The notes beneath the pieces are model-generated. The model had not been told where the DNA came from, searched no databases, and saw nothing but the letters and a program-made list of their open reading frames with translations. 64,000 nt of DNA, taken from contig JBAZID010000001.1 in assembly GCA_041651995.1 (NCBI GenBank), forward strand, positions 903,706 to 967,705. Reading direction: 5' to 3'. Of this stretch, positions 24,746-33,971 are shown in pieces. The translations under genes were made by a program, and so were the position numbers. The stretch comes from Sulfuricella sp. (GTDB lineage: Bacteria; Pseudomonadota; Gammaproteobacteria; Burkholderiales; Sulfuricellaceae). Positions within the stretch are counted from its first letter, which is position 1, and every line of letters begins with the position of its first letter.

Positions 24746-26203
24746 TTATTTGCGCCAGAAAGCCGGGGTGAAAACAATCAGCAGGGTGAACAGCTCCAGC
24801 CGGCCCAGCAGCATGGTGAAAGTACACACCCAGGTCTGGAAGTCGGTCAGCACCGCATAGGTCGTCGCCGGCCCCACCTGATTCAATCCCGGGCCGGTAT
24901 TGTTGATCGTGGCCACGACGGCGGAAAAGGCGGTGATCATGTCCAGGCCCGAGGCCGTCATCAGCAGCGTCAGGGAAACGATGCTCACGATATAAATAAA
25001 CAAGAATGCGAGCACCGCGTAGATGATCTTGTTTGGCACCACCATGCCGCCCAGCTTGGTGGGCATGACTCCATTTGGATGCAGCAATTTTTTCATTTCC
25101 CGGTACACCTGCTTGTACAGGATCTGGGCGCGGATCATTTTGATCCCGCCGCCCGTGGACCCGGAACTGGAAGCGAAACTGCTCAGAAACAGCATCCACA
25201 AAGGCGCAAAAATTGGCCACAAATTGAAATCCGTATTAGCGAAGCCGGTTGTGGTCGCGATCGACACGGTATTGAAGGCCGCAAAACGCAGCGCCGTCAG
25301 GAAATCCGCATACACCCCCATCCCCTGCAAATAGGCGGCAAGGCCCGCCGCGCTAAGCAAGGTCACGCCCAGGAACATTCCGGCCTCGGGGTCGTGGCGA
25401 TAGGAAGTGAAACTCCGGCCGCGCCAGGCCATGAAATGCGTGGCGAAATTGATACCGGCAATGAGCATGAACACGATGGTGACCGCTTCGATCCGCGGTG
25501 AATCGAAATAGCCAAAACTGGCGTCGTGGGAGGAAAACCCGCCCAGCCCCATGGTTGAAAAAGAGTGAATGACCGCATCGAACCAGTCCATTCCGGCCCA
25601 GCGAAATGACAGCATGCAGGCCACGGTAATGCCCGCGTAAACCAGCCACAGACCCTTGGCGGTTTCGGTAATGCGCGGCGTCAGCTGACTGTCCTTCATC
25701 GGCCCCGGCGTTTCCGCCTTGTAGAGCTGGCGGCCACCGATGCCGAGGAGCGGGAGCACCGCCACCGCCAGCACGATCAGGCCCATGCCGCCCAGCCAGA
25801 CCAGCTCGGTGCGCCAGAAATTAATCGAGGGCGGCAGCTTGTCAAGGTCGGACAATACCGTCGCCCCAGTGGTGGTAAGACCGGAAATCGTTTCGAAATA
25901 GGCGTCAGTAAAGCTCAAGCCGGGCAAATAAATCATCAGGGGAATGGTGGCAAAGGCCGCCAGAGAAGACCAGATCAACACCACCAGAAGGAACCCGTCG
26001 CGTATTTTAAGCTCGCGCTTGGCGTGGCGAGTTGACCACCAGGTCAGCAAACCGGCACCAAAGGTCGTGACCATGGCTTCATCATAGGCGGTCAAGGCGC
26101 CGTCCTGAAGCCACCAGGAAAGCGCCAGCGGCGCCAGCATGGTCAGACTGAACAACATGGTGACCATGCCCAGCACGTGCAAAATTGGGAAAAACCGGCT
26201 CAT
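24746..26203 (-). CDS. trkH: TrkH family potassium uptake protein
   Basis: A 485-residue inner-membrane potassium translocator with four M1-P-M2 repeats. Selectivity-filter-like loops are visible: SGLTTTGATVLSD, FSTMGLGGFSSHD, ATTTGFANTDF and NNTGPGLNQVGP, each with the key Gly. The cytoplasmic loop SSGSTGGGIKMIRAQIL is the Trk/Ktr hallmark. It overlaps the trkA stop (TGATG), so the gating subunit and channel are made together. Confidence 0.96.
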   Translation of the reverse strand: MSRFFPILHVLGMVTMLFSLTMLAPLALSWWLQDGALTAYDEAMVTTFGAGLLTWWSTRHAKRELKIRDGFLLVVLIWSSLAAFATIPLMIYLPGLSFTDAYFETISGLTTTGATVLSDLDKLPPSINFWRTELVWLGGMGLIVLAVAVLPLLGIGGRQLYKAETPGPMKDSQLTPRITETAKGLWLVYAGITVACMLSFRWAGMDWFDAVIHSFSTMGLGGFSSHDASFGYFDSPRIEAVTIVFMLIAGINFATHFMAWRGRSFTSYRHDPEAGMFLGVTLLSAAGLAAYLQGMGVYADFLTALRFAAFNTVSIATTTGFANTDFNLWPIFAPLWMLFLSSFASSSGSTGGGIKMIRAQILYKQVYREMKKLLHPNGVMPTKLGGMVVPNKIIYAVLAFLFIYIVSIVSLTLLMTASGLDMITAFSAVVATINNTGPGLNQVGPATTYAVLTDFQTWVCTFTMLLGRLELFTLLIVFTPAFWRK

Positions 26204-27579
26204 CAGAAGAACCCGATATCGACCTGGAACAGCTTCTCGACCTTGGAAATCATCTGCTTGTTGACCACGAACAGGATGACATGATCCTCGCTCTCGATCA
26301 TCGTGTCGTGGTGCGCGATAATGACCTGCTCGCCGCGCACGATGGCGCCGATGGTGGCCCCGCGCGGCAGCTTGATCTGCTCCACGCGCCGTCCCACCAC
26401 CTTTGAGGTCCTGGCATCGCCATGGGCAATCGCCTCCAGCGCCTCAGCCGCGCCACGGCGCAGGGAATGCACCACCGCCATGTCGCCGCGCCGCACATGT
26501 GCCAGCAGGCTGCCAATGGTGGCCTGGGCAGGAGAAATGGCAATGTCGATGCGGCCGCTTTCCACCAGATCCACGTAAGCGCTGCGGTTGATCAGGGCGA
26601 TCACCTTGCGCGCGCCCATGCGCTTGGCGAGCAGGGCGGACATGATGTTATTCTCGTCGTCGTTGGTGAGCGCGCAGAAAACATCCATGTCCTCGATATT
26701 TTCGGCTTGAAGCAGATCAGGATCAGTCGCGTCACCGAACAGAACCAGGGAACTGTTGAGCTCGGCGGCGAGACGCTCGCAATTTTTCTTGTTGTGATCA
26801 ATCAGCTTGACCTGGTAACGCTGCTCCAGGCTTTTTGCCAGGCGGCGCCCGATATTGCCGCCACCGGCAATCATCACCCGCTTTGCCGCCTTGTCGAGCT
26901 GGCGCATTTCGCGCATGACCACGCGAATGTTTTCAGCCGCCGCGACGAAGAACACCTCGTCTTCCGCCTCGATAACCGTTTTACCTTCCGGAATAATGGG
27001 GCGGTCTTTGCGGAAAATCGCTGCCACCCGCGTATCGATGTGCGGCATGTGCTGGCGCAGGGACTGCAGCTCGTGGCCCACCAGGGGTCCGCCGTGGACG
27101 GCATTGACCGCGGCCAGGCGCACCTTTCCCCCGGCAAAGTCCAGCACCTGAAGCGCTTCCGGATATTCGATCAGTTTGTAAATGTAATCCTTCAGCACTT
27201 CTTCCGGGCTGATGATGTAATCCACGGAAAAGTTATCCGCCGAGCAAATGCTGTCTTTCTGCTGGAGGTAATCGGTGCAACGAATCCGCGCGATTTTGGT
27301 GGGCGTGTTGAACAGCGTGGCAGCCAGCTTGCATGCCACCAGATTGGTTTCATCGCTCTGCGTTACCGCCAGCAGCATGTCGGCATCTTCGATTCCGGCC
27401 TGGCGCAATACCGATGGATGAGAGCCAAAGCCATGCACGGTGCGCAGATCGAAGCGATCCTGCAGATTCTGCAGCTTGGCCGCATCGATGTCCACGACCG
27501 TAATATCGTTGGACTCCCGCACCAGATTTTCTGCTACGGAAGCACCCACCTGGCCGGCGCCAAGAATCACGATTTTCAC
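26203..27579 (-). CDS. trkA: Trk system potassium uptake regulator TrkA
   Basis: A 458-residue cytoplasmic ring-forming protein that binds NAD(H) and gates TrkH. It has two tandem RCK units: Rossmann motifs GAGQVGASVAENL (residue 7 on) and GGGNIGRRLAKSLE (near 240), each followed by a C-terminal TrkA-C domain. Length and duplication are normal for TrkA. It precedes trkH with a one-base overlap and lies about 80 bases after ntrX. Confidence 0.97.
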   Translation of the reverse strand: MKIVILGAGQVGASVAENLVRESNDITVVDIDAAKLQNLQDRFDLRTVHGFGSHPSVLRQAGIEDADMLLAVTQSDETNLVACKLAATLFNTPTKIARIRCTDYLQQKDSICSADNFSVDYIISPEEVLKDYIYKLIEYPEALQVLDFAGGKVRLAAVNAVHGGPLVGHELQSLRQHMPHIDTRVAAIFRKDRPIIPEGKTVIEAEDEVFFVAAAENIRVVMREMRQLDKAAKRVMIAGGGNIGRRLAKSLEQRYQVKLIDHNKKNCERLAAELNSSLVLFGDATDPDLLQAENIEDMDVFCALTNDDENNIMSALLAKRMGARKVIALINRSAYVDLVESGRIDIAISPAQATIGSLLAHVRRGDMAVVHSLRRGAAEALEAIAHGDARTSKVVGRRVEQIKLPRGATIGAIVRGEQVIIAHHDTMIESEDHVILFVVNKQMISKVEKLFQVDIGFF

Positions 27580-27658
27580 TGGTGGAATACCTGAAAAGAA
27601 GGGAAAGAAGGGGAAGGGGCGATTTTATACCTTTAACCCCCCGACAGCCAGCGGCTTG

Positions 27659-28921
27659 CTATTCCTTGCGGGAAAACTTCATTCCCAGCTGTTTCAGCTT
27701 GCGATACAAGTGGGTGCGTTCGAGGCCGACATTTTCTGCCACCCGGCTCATGTTGCCCCCTGCCTTGGCAATATGGTGCTCGAAATAGGCGCGCTCGAAA
27801 ATATCGCGCACCTCGCGCAAAGGCATATCCAGCGGCAAGCCAAGCGGCTCCTCCGCAATTTCGGCGGGGCCGGACTGGGCCAGCACCCGGCTCACATCCT
27901 GATGCGAGATTTCCTCATTCAGGCTGGTCAGCGCCAGGGTTTTCACCACATTATTGAGTTGCGCCAGGTTACCTGGCCAGTTGTCGTTGCGCAGGGTATT
28001 CAGAGCGGCAACGCTGAAATGGCGCGGTGGCGCTTCTTTCGACTCCACATATTTTTCCAGGATGCGGTTGGCCAGATCGGGTATATCCTCGCGATGGTCG
28101 CGCAGTGCCGGCATGCTCAGCGTCAGCCCGCTCAGATCCTGATACAGCCCGGCATCAAACCCCCCTTGCTCCACCATGGCGGGCAAGGTATCACTCGCGG
28201 CGCACACCAGTCGCACATTGCTTTTTTCCAGCTTGCTCAGCACAAACTGCAGGCCCTTTTGCTCCTGCTTGTTGAGCGTGGCTATTTCTGCCACGAACAA
28301 CACGCCATCGCGGGCCTGCGCCAATACATCCAGCGGCTCTCCCGTCAGCCATGCCGTACTTTCCGGGGCCACGAACGGCGTATTGGGCCGGTGCAGGAAG
28401 CGCGCGCACAACTCTGCACCGCCGCCCCTTTCGGTCAGAAGCAGAAGGGGGGTGCTGAGGTTCACCACCTGTTCAAGCCTTTGCTCAAACTCCCGCACCA
28501 CGGCGCTCTTGCCCAGGCGGGACAAACCCAGGCCGCTGTGAACCTCGGCCTCGCCACGCTTCAGGGCACGCTTCACGGTGGACAGCAGCTTCTGCAAGGC
28601 AATCGGTTTTTCAAGAAAATCAAATGCGCCGATGCGCGTGGCCTCGACTGCGGTATCTATCGTCCCGTGGCCCGACATCATCACGACCGGCATGGTCAGC
28701 AGGCCCGCGCTTGCCCACTCCTTGAGGAGGGTAATTCCATCGCTGTCCGGCATCCAGATATCGAGCAACACCAGCTCGGGGCGGCCTTGCGCACGAATCT
28801 CGCGCGCTGCCGTGGCATTTTCCGCCAGCTTGACCTGATAACCTTCATCTTCCAGAATTTCACGCAACAATTCGCGAATTCCCGCTTCGTCATCCACCAC
28901 CAGTATCTGATTGGTGTTCAT
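27659..28921 (-). CDS. ntrX: NtrX-type response regulator with decayed AAA+ domain
   Basis: A 420-residue regulator: receiver domain with phospho-acceptor Asp54 (LLDIWMPD), MMSGHG and EKPIALQKL; central region at the place of the sigma-54 AAA+ domain; C-terminal Fis-type helix-turn-helix (GNMSRVAENVGLERTHLYRKLKQLG). In the centre, Walker A is TERGGGAELC instead of GExGxGKE, Walker B is DGVLFVAEIATL without the usual D-E pair, and no GAFTGA loop is seen. It therefore probably does not activate sigma-54 polymerase by ATP hydrolysis. The start is the ATG overlapping the sensor stop (TAATG). Confidence 0.9.
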   Translation of the reverse strand: MNTNQILVVDDEAGIRELLREILEDEGYQVKLAENATAAREIRAQGRPELVLLDIWMPDSDGITLLKEWASAGLLTMPVVMMSGHGTIDTAVEATRIGAFDFLEKPIALQKLLSTVKRALKRGEAEVHSGLGLSRLGKSAVVREFEQRLEQVVNLSTPLLLLTERGGGAELCARFLHRPNTPFVAPESTAWLTGEPLDVLAQARDGVLFVAEIATLNKQEQKGLQFVLSKLEKSNVRLVCAASDTLPAMVEQGGFDAGLYQDLSGLTLSMPALRDHREDIPDLANRILEKYVESKEAPPRHFSVAALNTLRNDNWPGNLAQLNNVVKTLALTSLNEEISHQDVSRVLAQSGPAEIAEEPLGLPLDMPLREVRDIFERAYFEHHIAKAGGNMSRVAENVGLERTHLYRKLKQLGMKFSRKE

Positions 28922-31050
28922 TAGCTCATTTCTCCTGCGCACGGTAGCTGGATGCATACCCGCGCCCCGTGCGGCTCAATATTCTGTACCAGTATCCGGC
29001 CCTGATGTTCATCCACGATTTTTTTCACGATCGCCAGGCCCAGCCCGGTTCCTTTCGGCTTGGTGGTCACATAGGGCTCAAACAGGCGGCCCATCAGCGC
29101 CTCCGGAAACCCTTTGCCATTATCCTCAATCGACCAGCGCACCGAGGATCCATCCACCCGTTCGGTGCGCACCCTGATCTCGGCCTGAGGCAGATCGGCC
29201 AGAGCATCCTCGGCATTGCGCATCAGATTATGCATGACCTGACGCAGCAGGGCGGCATCCCCGTTCACCACGGGCAGATCCGGCGCCAGTGCGACATCAA
29301 CATGCACGCCCGAGGATTCATACAGCGTGAGCACTTCCCGCACCAGCTGATTCAAATCCAGTCGCGCCAGGTTGAGCTGGGGTGAGCGCGCGTATTCGGC
29401 AAATGCATCCACCATGCTTTTCAGCGCCGCCACCTGGTTCACGATGGTATGGGTGGAACGGGACAGTATTTCGGCATCACTTGCATTCAGCTTGTCTGCC
29501 AGCTTGTGCTCCAGGCGCTCGGCGGAAAGCTGGATCGGCGTCAGGGGGTTCTTGATCTCATGCGCCAGACGCCGCGCCACCTCGCCCCATGCCGCATCCC
29601 GCTGGGCCTGCAGCAGGTGAGTGATGTCGTCGAAAACCACCACATAACCATTGTCCACCGGGCCGGGCAGGCGGGTGCCGCGCACCAGCAGGACCTGCTT
29701 GCCGGCGCTTCCGGCAAACTCGATCTGCTGCCGCCATTCCTTGTGGTCGGATGCTTCGAACTGCTGCACGACCACATGCGCCAGCGGCTGCAAGACGATG
29801 TCGCGGCTGCCCCAGGAGAGTAGCGGCAGGCCACGCATGACGCTCAAATCTGTTCCCAGAATCTCGCCTGAGCGCGGATTGGCGCCGCGCAGGTGCAATT
29901 TTTCATCGAAGGTCAGCACCCCGGAAGAGAGGTGCGCCAGGATGCTTTCCAGATAGACCTTGGCGGCTTCCAGCTGCTGCTGTTTTTTCTCCACCGCCGC
30001 GCTCGCATCCGCCAGCTGGCGCGTCATGCGGTTGAACGACAGGGTCAAGGCGCCGAGTTCATCCCGGCTTTGCACCGGGTTGATCTGGGTAAAATCGCCC
30101 TTGGCAATGGCGCGCGTGCTTTCCGCCAGCAAACCCAGCGGCGCAGATAGTTTTTGCGACAGCACAAACGCCAGCGCGATCGCGGAAAGCAGCGCCAGCA
30201 GCAGGGTCAGCGTCAGGGTCATGCCGTAAATGCGCTTCAGGCCAAGGCGGGAAAAAGAAAGCTCCTGATAGTCGCGGTAGACCGCCTGCACTGCCTCTGC
30301 ATCGCTGGCCAGCCTTTTGGGCACCGGCTGCAAGAGCTGCAGAATCCGCATATCCTCGCTCAGGGTGAGCACATTGACGGGTACCACCACGCGCAAATAC
30401 AAACCCTTTCCGGCAATCGGTTCAATCACGCTGAAAGGCTGCTGCTGGCGCACCTGACGCATGACGGAAGCGCTTGGCATGTCCGGCAGGAAACTGGCGT
30501 TTTCGCTACTCGAAACGGTCAGCACCTTGCCGCGCGAGCTGAACAGCGTGGCTTCCTGCACCCCGACCTGTTCGCGCAGGCGATTGAGCTGGGTCAGATG
30601 CTCACTGACCGGATTGTCCGCCAGCGCCAGCGCCATCACCTCGCCTTTCTTCACCAGATCCTGAAGCAGATTATCGAGAGCGCTCTGACCCAGACTCAGG
30701 CCGCTCTCGAGCGCGTTGTCCACGCGCACGTCGAACCAGGATTCGATACTCTTGTTGAGGAACTGTACCGATACGCCATACACCAGCGCCCCCGGCAGAA
30801 GCGCCATGAGGGCGAACATCCACAACAGGCGCAGCGTCAGCTTGGTACCGAATACGCGCTGCTTGAGCTTTTTCCACAACACCCATAGCTGGTAGCCCAC
30901 CAGGCCCATCAATGCCAGCGCAACGCCGAGGTTGAGCACCAGCAGCAGGGTGAAATTCTGGGAAAAAGCGGCGGTGTTGCTACTGGCGCGGGAGAGAAGA
31001 AACAGCAGAACCGTGCCTAGTGCAACCGCCAGAAAAACTACATATTTCAT
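28921..31050 (-). CDS. ntrY: NtrY-type sensor histidine kinase
   Basis: A 709-residue membrane sensor kinase. Two N-terminal hydrophobic hairpins flank a periplasmic segment (about residues 85-285), followed by HAMP (LSQKLSAPLGLLAESTRAIAKGDF), a PAS-like domain, the dimerisation motif with His in RRLAHEIKNPLTPIQLSAERLEHKL, and the ATPase domain with NLMRNAEDAL, EDNGKGFP and TKPKGTGLGLAIVKKI. NtrY/NtrX pairs are linked to nitrogen, redox or envelope control in other proteobacteria; the signal here is unknown. Confidence 0.93.
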   Translation of the reverse strand: MKYVVFLAVALGTVLLFLLSRASSNTAAFSQNFTLLLVLNLGVALALMGLVGYQLWVLWKKLKQRVFGTKLTLRLLWMFALMALLPGALVYGVSVQFLNKSIESWFDVRVDNALESGLSLGQSALDNLLQDLVKKGEVMALALADNPVSEHLTQLNRLREQVGVQEATLFSSRGKVLTVSSSENASFLPDMPSASVMRQVRQQQPFSVIEPIAGKGLYLRVVVPVNVLTLSEDMRILQLLQPVPKRLASDAEAVQAVYRDYQELSFSRLGLKRIYGMTLTLTLLLALLSAIALAFVLSQKLSAPLGLLAESTRAIAKGDFTQINPVQSRDELGALTLSFNRMTRQLADASAAVEKKQQQLEAAKVYLESILAHLSSGVLTFDEKLHLRGANPRSGEILGTDLSVMRGLPLLSWGSRDIVLQPLAHVVVQQFEASDHKEWRQQIEFAGSAGKQVLLVRGTRLPGPVDNGYVVVFDDITHLLQAQRDAAWGEVARRLAHEIKNPLTPIQLSAERLEHKLADKLNASDAEILSRSTHTIVNQVAALKSMVDAFAEYARSPQLNLARLDLNQLVREVLTLYESSGVHVDVALAPDLPVVNGDAALLRQVMHNLMRNAEDALADLPQAEIRVRTERVDGSSVRWSIEDNGKGFPEALMGRLFEPYVTTKPKGTGLGLAIVKKIVDEHQGRILVQNIEPHGARVCIQLPCAGEMS

Positions 31051-31057
31051 CTATAAT

Positions 31058-31636
31058 TCAAGGCGTTAACGTCCACTGAAACCATTCTGACTCCAGGCTC
31101 CAGTCCTTGGATGCCAGCGCATTTACCTGCAGCGGTTTGGGCAATTGGGACGCATCCAGCTTCATGCGCATCCGCGCTTCGTAGCTGTAGCGCTTTCTGA
31201 GCTGGGCTCGCTCCACCACTCGCCACTCCTGAATATGCCCCAGTTCACTCTTGAGTTCAGCCAGGGATGCAAAGCTCCTTTGCTGCTCCTGCTGCTGCAA
31301 GCGGTACTGTTTTGTCAGGGCATGATAGCTGATGCGCAATTGGCGCTGGACGCTGGAAATCGTTTCATCCAGCCAGTACCAGCGCGGGCGGTTAAGCTCG
31401 AACTCGACCACAAAATTAAGCGGGACCCCTTTGTTCAGGGCATCCTCGACCGCCTGGCTGAAGTTCAGCTCAACATCCGCCCTGAGCTGATAAACCTCAT
31501 CCACCATGTCCAGTTCCGCCGTCTTGACCATAATTCCGGTTTCCGCACGGACGCTGGCCGCCATGCAAAACAGCAGCATGACAAGCAAGCGAAGAATGCT
31601 AGATTTTGGCGAGAAGGGCGTAATAAAAGCCATCAT
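31058..31636 (-). CDS. DUF4390 family exported protein
   Basis: A 192-residue protein with a long signal peptide (FSPKSSILRLLVMLLFCMAASVRA) and a beta-rich mature part: VYQLRADVELNFSQAVEDALNKGVPLNFVVEFELNRPRWYWLDE, typical of DUF4390, whose function is unknown. The chosen start (two adjacent ATGs, 31636 and 31633) overlaps the end of rsmB by 38 bases in another frame. An internal ATG at 31579 would destroy most of the signal peptide. It lies eight bases before ntrY; rsmB-DUF4390-ntrY-ntrX is a conserved order. Confidence 0.82.
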   Translation of the reverse strand: MMAFITPFSPKSSILRLLVMLLFCMAASVRAETGIMVKTAELDMVDEVYQLRADVELNFSQAVEDALNKGVPLNFVVEFELNRPRWYWLDETISSVQRQLRISYHALTKQYRLQQQEQQRSFASLAELKSELGHIQEWRVVERAQLRKRYSYEARMRMKLDASQLPKPLQVNALASKDWSLESEWFQWTLTP

Positions 31637-32870
31637 GTTCACGATCGGGTAATAGTTGCAGATCCTGCTCCACTCTATCCGGCAAGGAGAGACGCCGGAC
31701 GTCGGTGTGGCGTGCCATAAAAGCCTGGATCTGCTGCTGATTTTCTTCGGCAAATACGGAACAGGTAACGTACAGCAATTTACCACCTTGCTCCAGGCAA
31801 TGCCACAAGGCATCCAAGATAAGCGCCTGTTGCCCGGCAAACTGTGCGATATCGCCCTCGCGACGCAGCCATTTGATGTCGGGGTGACGCCGCACCACGC
31901 CGGAAGCGCTGCATGGCACATCCGCCAGAATGCGCTGGAATGTCTGACCATTCCACCACTGAGATGGCTGCGATGCATCGCCTGCCACGCATTTGGCATG
32001 CAAGCCCAGACGGACCAGATTCTGCTCCACCTTCTGTAAACGCCGGGTATCGTGATCCAGCGCGACCAGCTCCACATCAGCCAGCTCAAGCAGGTGCGCT
32101 GTCTTGCCGCCGGGCGCCGCGCAGGCATCCAGCACCCGCATGCCATCTTTAACATCCAGCAAGCTTGCCGCAAGCTGCGCGCCTCCATCCTGAACCGAGA
32201 CCAGCCCCTGGCTGAAGCCGGGCAACTTGTCGACCGCCTGCGGCCGCTCCAGCAGGATGCCGGACGCCCCCACCGCACGGGCAGCAATCCCGGCCTCGGC
32301 GAGTTGCTGCAAATAGGCCTCCACGCTGCCCTTGCGACGGTTCACCCGCAAAATCATGGGAGGATGCTGATTGCCGGCCGCCAGGATTTGCTCCCACGCC
32401 TGCGGATACTCGCGGCGCAGCTTGTCGATCCACCACTGGGGGTGGGAAAAGCGCCCTTCGTCACTGGAGGCCGCATCTGACAGTAAGCGCTCACGCTGTC
32501 GAAGGAAGTTGCGCAGGACCGCATTCACCAGGCCTTTGGCGGAAGTCTTGCGCAGCACCTGGGTGGTCTTTACTGCATGATCCACCGCAGCGTGCGGTTG
32601 GATCTGGGTGTAAGCCAGCTGGTAAAGCGCCACCAGCAGCAGGCAGCGGATGCTTTCGTCTTGCAGCGGTTTTTGCAGCAGCCTGGCGAGGATGGCCTGC
32701 AACGGGCCATAATGGCGCAGTGTTCCATAGCTCAAATCCTGGAGCATGGCACGTTGCTGGGGCGTCATCTTGGCGTTTCGCTCGAATGTCGCCTGCAGCA
32801 CCTGATTCAGGTTGCGCCCGGCAAATACCTGGGCAATGGCCGTGCTCGCCAGTGGCTGAACGTCACGCAA
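31599..32870 (-). CDS. rsmB: 16S rRNA m5C967 methyltransferase
   Basis: A 423-residue SAM-dependent RNA methyltransferase. It has an N-terminal NusB-like RNA-binding domain (residues 1 to about 140), then the catalytic domain with SAM motif LDACAAPGGKTAHLLEL and two Cys in DVPCSASGVVRRHPDIKWLR and LLYVTCSVFAEENQQQI. The only start that keeps the full NusB domain is the TTG at 32870; an in-frame stop lies seven codons upstream. That TTG overlaps the stop of the small htpX remnant, so translation is likely coupled to it. Confidence 0.92.
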   Translation of the reverse strand: MRDVQPLASTAIAQVFAGRNLNQVLQATFERNAKMTPQQRAMLQDLSYGTLRHYGPLQAILARLLQKPLQDESIRCLLLVALYQLAYTQIQPHAAVDHAVKTTQVLRKTSAKGLVNAVLRNFLRQRERLLSDAASSDEGRFSHPQWWIDKLRREYPQAWEQILAAGNQHPPMILRVNRRKGSVEAYLQQLAEAGIAARAVGASGILLERPQAVDKLPGFSQGLVSVQDGGAQLAASLLDVKDGMRVLDACAAPGGKTAHLLELADVELVALDHDTRRLQKVEQNLVRLGLHAKCVAGDASQPSQWWNGQTFQRILADVPCSASGVVRRHPDIKWLRREGDIAQFAGQQALILDALWHCLEQGGKLLYVTCSVFAEENQQQIQAFMARHTDVRRLSLPDRVEQDLQLLPDREHDGFYYALLAKI

Positions 32871-32985
32871 CGCCGCGCACCATGGACATCAAATGCGCGC
32901 CCCTCTTTTTAGTCGAGGGATGGATATCGAGCAGGGCCACGACGGCAGCCATCAGGGTCGTTGTCTTGAGCCAGTTCCCCAGCAT
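32863..32985 (-). pseudogene. htpX: htpX remnant: 40-codon reading frame joining both ends of the gene
   Basis: The frame begins at an ATG with AAGGA six bases upstream and reads MLGNWLKTTTLMAAVVALL, matching the N-terminus of betaproteobacterial HtpX, then at once DIHPSTKKRGAHLMSMV, resembling the C-terminal THPxTexRixxLmxMa of HtpX. The whole middle (protease HExxH motif and membrane segments, about 240 codons) is missing without a frame break. Place between fmt and rsmB is where htpX stands in related genomes. It cannot be a protease; it may now serve as a leader for rsmB, whose TTG start overlaps its TGA. Identification is by eye. Confidence 0.7.
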
Positions 32986-33044
32986 TGCCAGTCCTTCATA
33001 TTAAAGATTAACCCATTACAAAATGGGGCAATACCAAGATAAAT

Positions 33045-33971
33045 TCAAATATCGAAACGATCGCCCGCCGCCACCGGGTTGCCTTGCAGAAACTGGGCTG
33101 CGGGCAGGCGCTTTCCGCCCGCCTTTTGCATCTCCTGCAACAGCAGGGCGCCCTTGCCGCAGGCCACCAGCAAACCGTCCCGGTCGGCTCGCAATACCTC
33201 GCCCGGCTGCCCGGCTTCATTTTGCATGGCCGAGCGCCAGATACGCCAGACTTCGCCCTTAAAAGAGCCCTGGGCGACCGGGAAGGGGTTGTAGGCACGC
33301 ACGGCGCGCTCCAGCTCTCGTGCCGGGAGCGTCCAGTTCAGCCGCGCCTCGGCCTTGCTGAGCTTGGCGGCGTAAGTGGCCAGACTGTCATCCTGGGCCT
33401 GGCTCGGCAAAGACCCGTGCTGTGCCTGCCGCAGGGCCGACACAATGCTTTCCGCGCCCAGCTTGGCCAGCTTGTCATGCAGGGTCTGGGCCGTTTCCAT
33501 CCCCTCGATGGCGACGGGGAAACGCAGTAACACCGGTCCGGTATCCAGTCCGGCATCCATCTGCATGATGGAAATACCGGTCTCGTTATCGCCTGCGAGA
33601 ATCGCCCGTTGAATAGGCGCGGCTCCACGCCAGCGGGGCAGCAACGAGGCGTGGATATTAAGGCAACCCAGGCGCGGAATGGCCAGTACTTCGCGCGGCA
33701 GGATCAATCCATAAGCCGCAACGATCATGGCATCGGCCTGCACATTCGAGAGTTGAACCTGGGTTTCTGGCTGTTTCAGGCTGGTTGGCTGCAACACAAG
33801 CAAGCCATTGGCCAGCGCCAACTGCTTGACGGGGCTCATGGCCAAACTCATTCCCCGCCCGGCTGGCCGGTCCGGTTGCGTCAACACCAGCGCGATTTCA
33901 TGGCCGGCACGTAACAATGCTTGCAAGGCTTGCGCGGCAAACTCCGGTGTACCGGCAAAAATCAGCTTCAT
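33045..33971 (-). CDS. fmt: Methionyl-tRNA formyltransferase
   Basis: A 308-residue enzyme that formylates initiator Met-tRNA using 10-formyl-tetrahydrofolate. Signature sequences: IFAGTPEFAAQALQALL at the N-terminus, the formyltransferase active site LNIHASLLPRWRGAAPIQRAI (Asn, His) near residue 107 and MDAGLDTGPVLL with the catalytic Asp, followed by the C-terminal tRNA-binding beta-barrel. Its ATG overlaps the def stop (one base). Confidence 0.97.
   Translation of the reverse strand: MKLIFAGTPEFAAQALQALLRAGHEIALVLTQPDRPAGRGMSLAMSPVKQLALANGLLVLQPTSLKQPETQVQLSNVQADAMIVAAYGLILPREVLAIPRLGCLNIHASLLPRWRGAAPIQRAILAGDNETGISIMQMDAGLDTGPVLLRFPVAIEGMETAQTLHDKLAKLGAESIVSALRQAQHGSLPSQAQDDSLATYAAKLSKAEARLNWTLPARELERAVRAYNPFPVAQGSFKGEVWRIWRSAMQNEAGQPGEVLRADRDGLLVACGKGALLLQEMQKAGGKRLPAAQFLQGNPVAAGDRFDI

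Noticed and set aside
26422..28924. Two long plus-strand open frames opposite trkA and ntrX
   Set aside because: Both are antisense shadows of well-supported genes with intact motifs.
31637..32287. Minus-strand extension that would make the DUF4390 protein 409 residues long
   Set aside because: The extension overlaps rsmB out of frame and is Arg/Trp/Cys-rich shadow sequence; a signal peptide starts at 31636.
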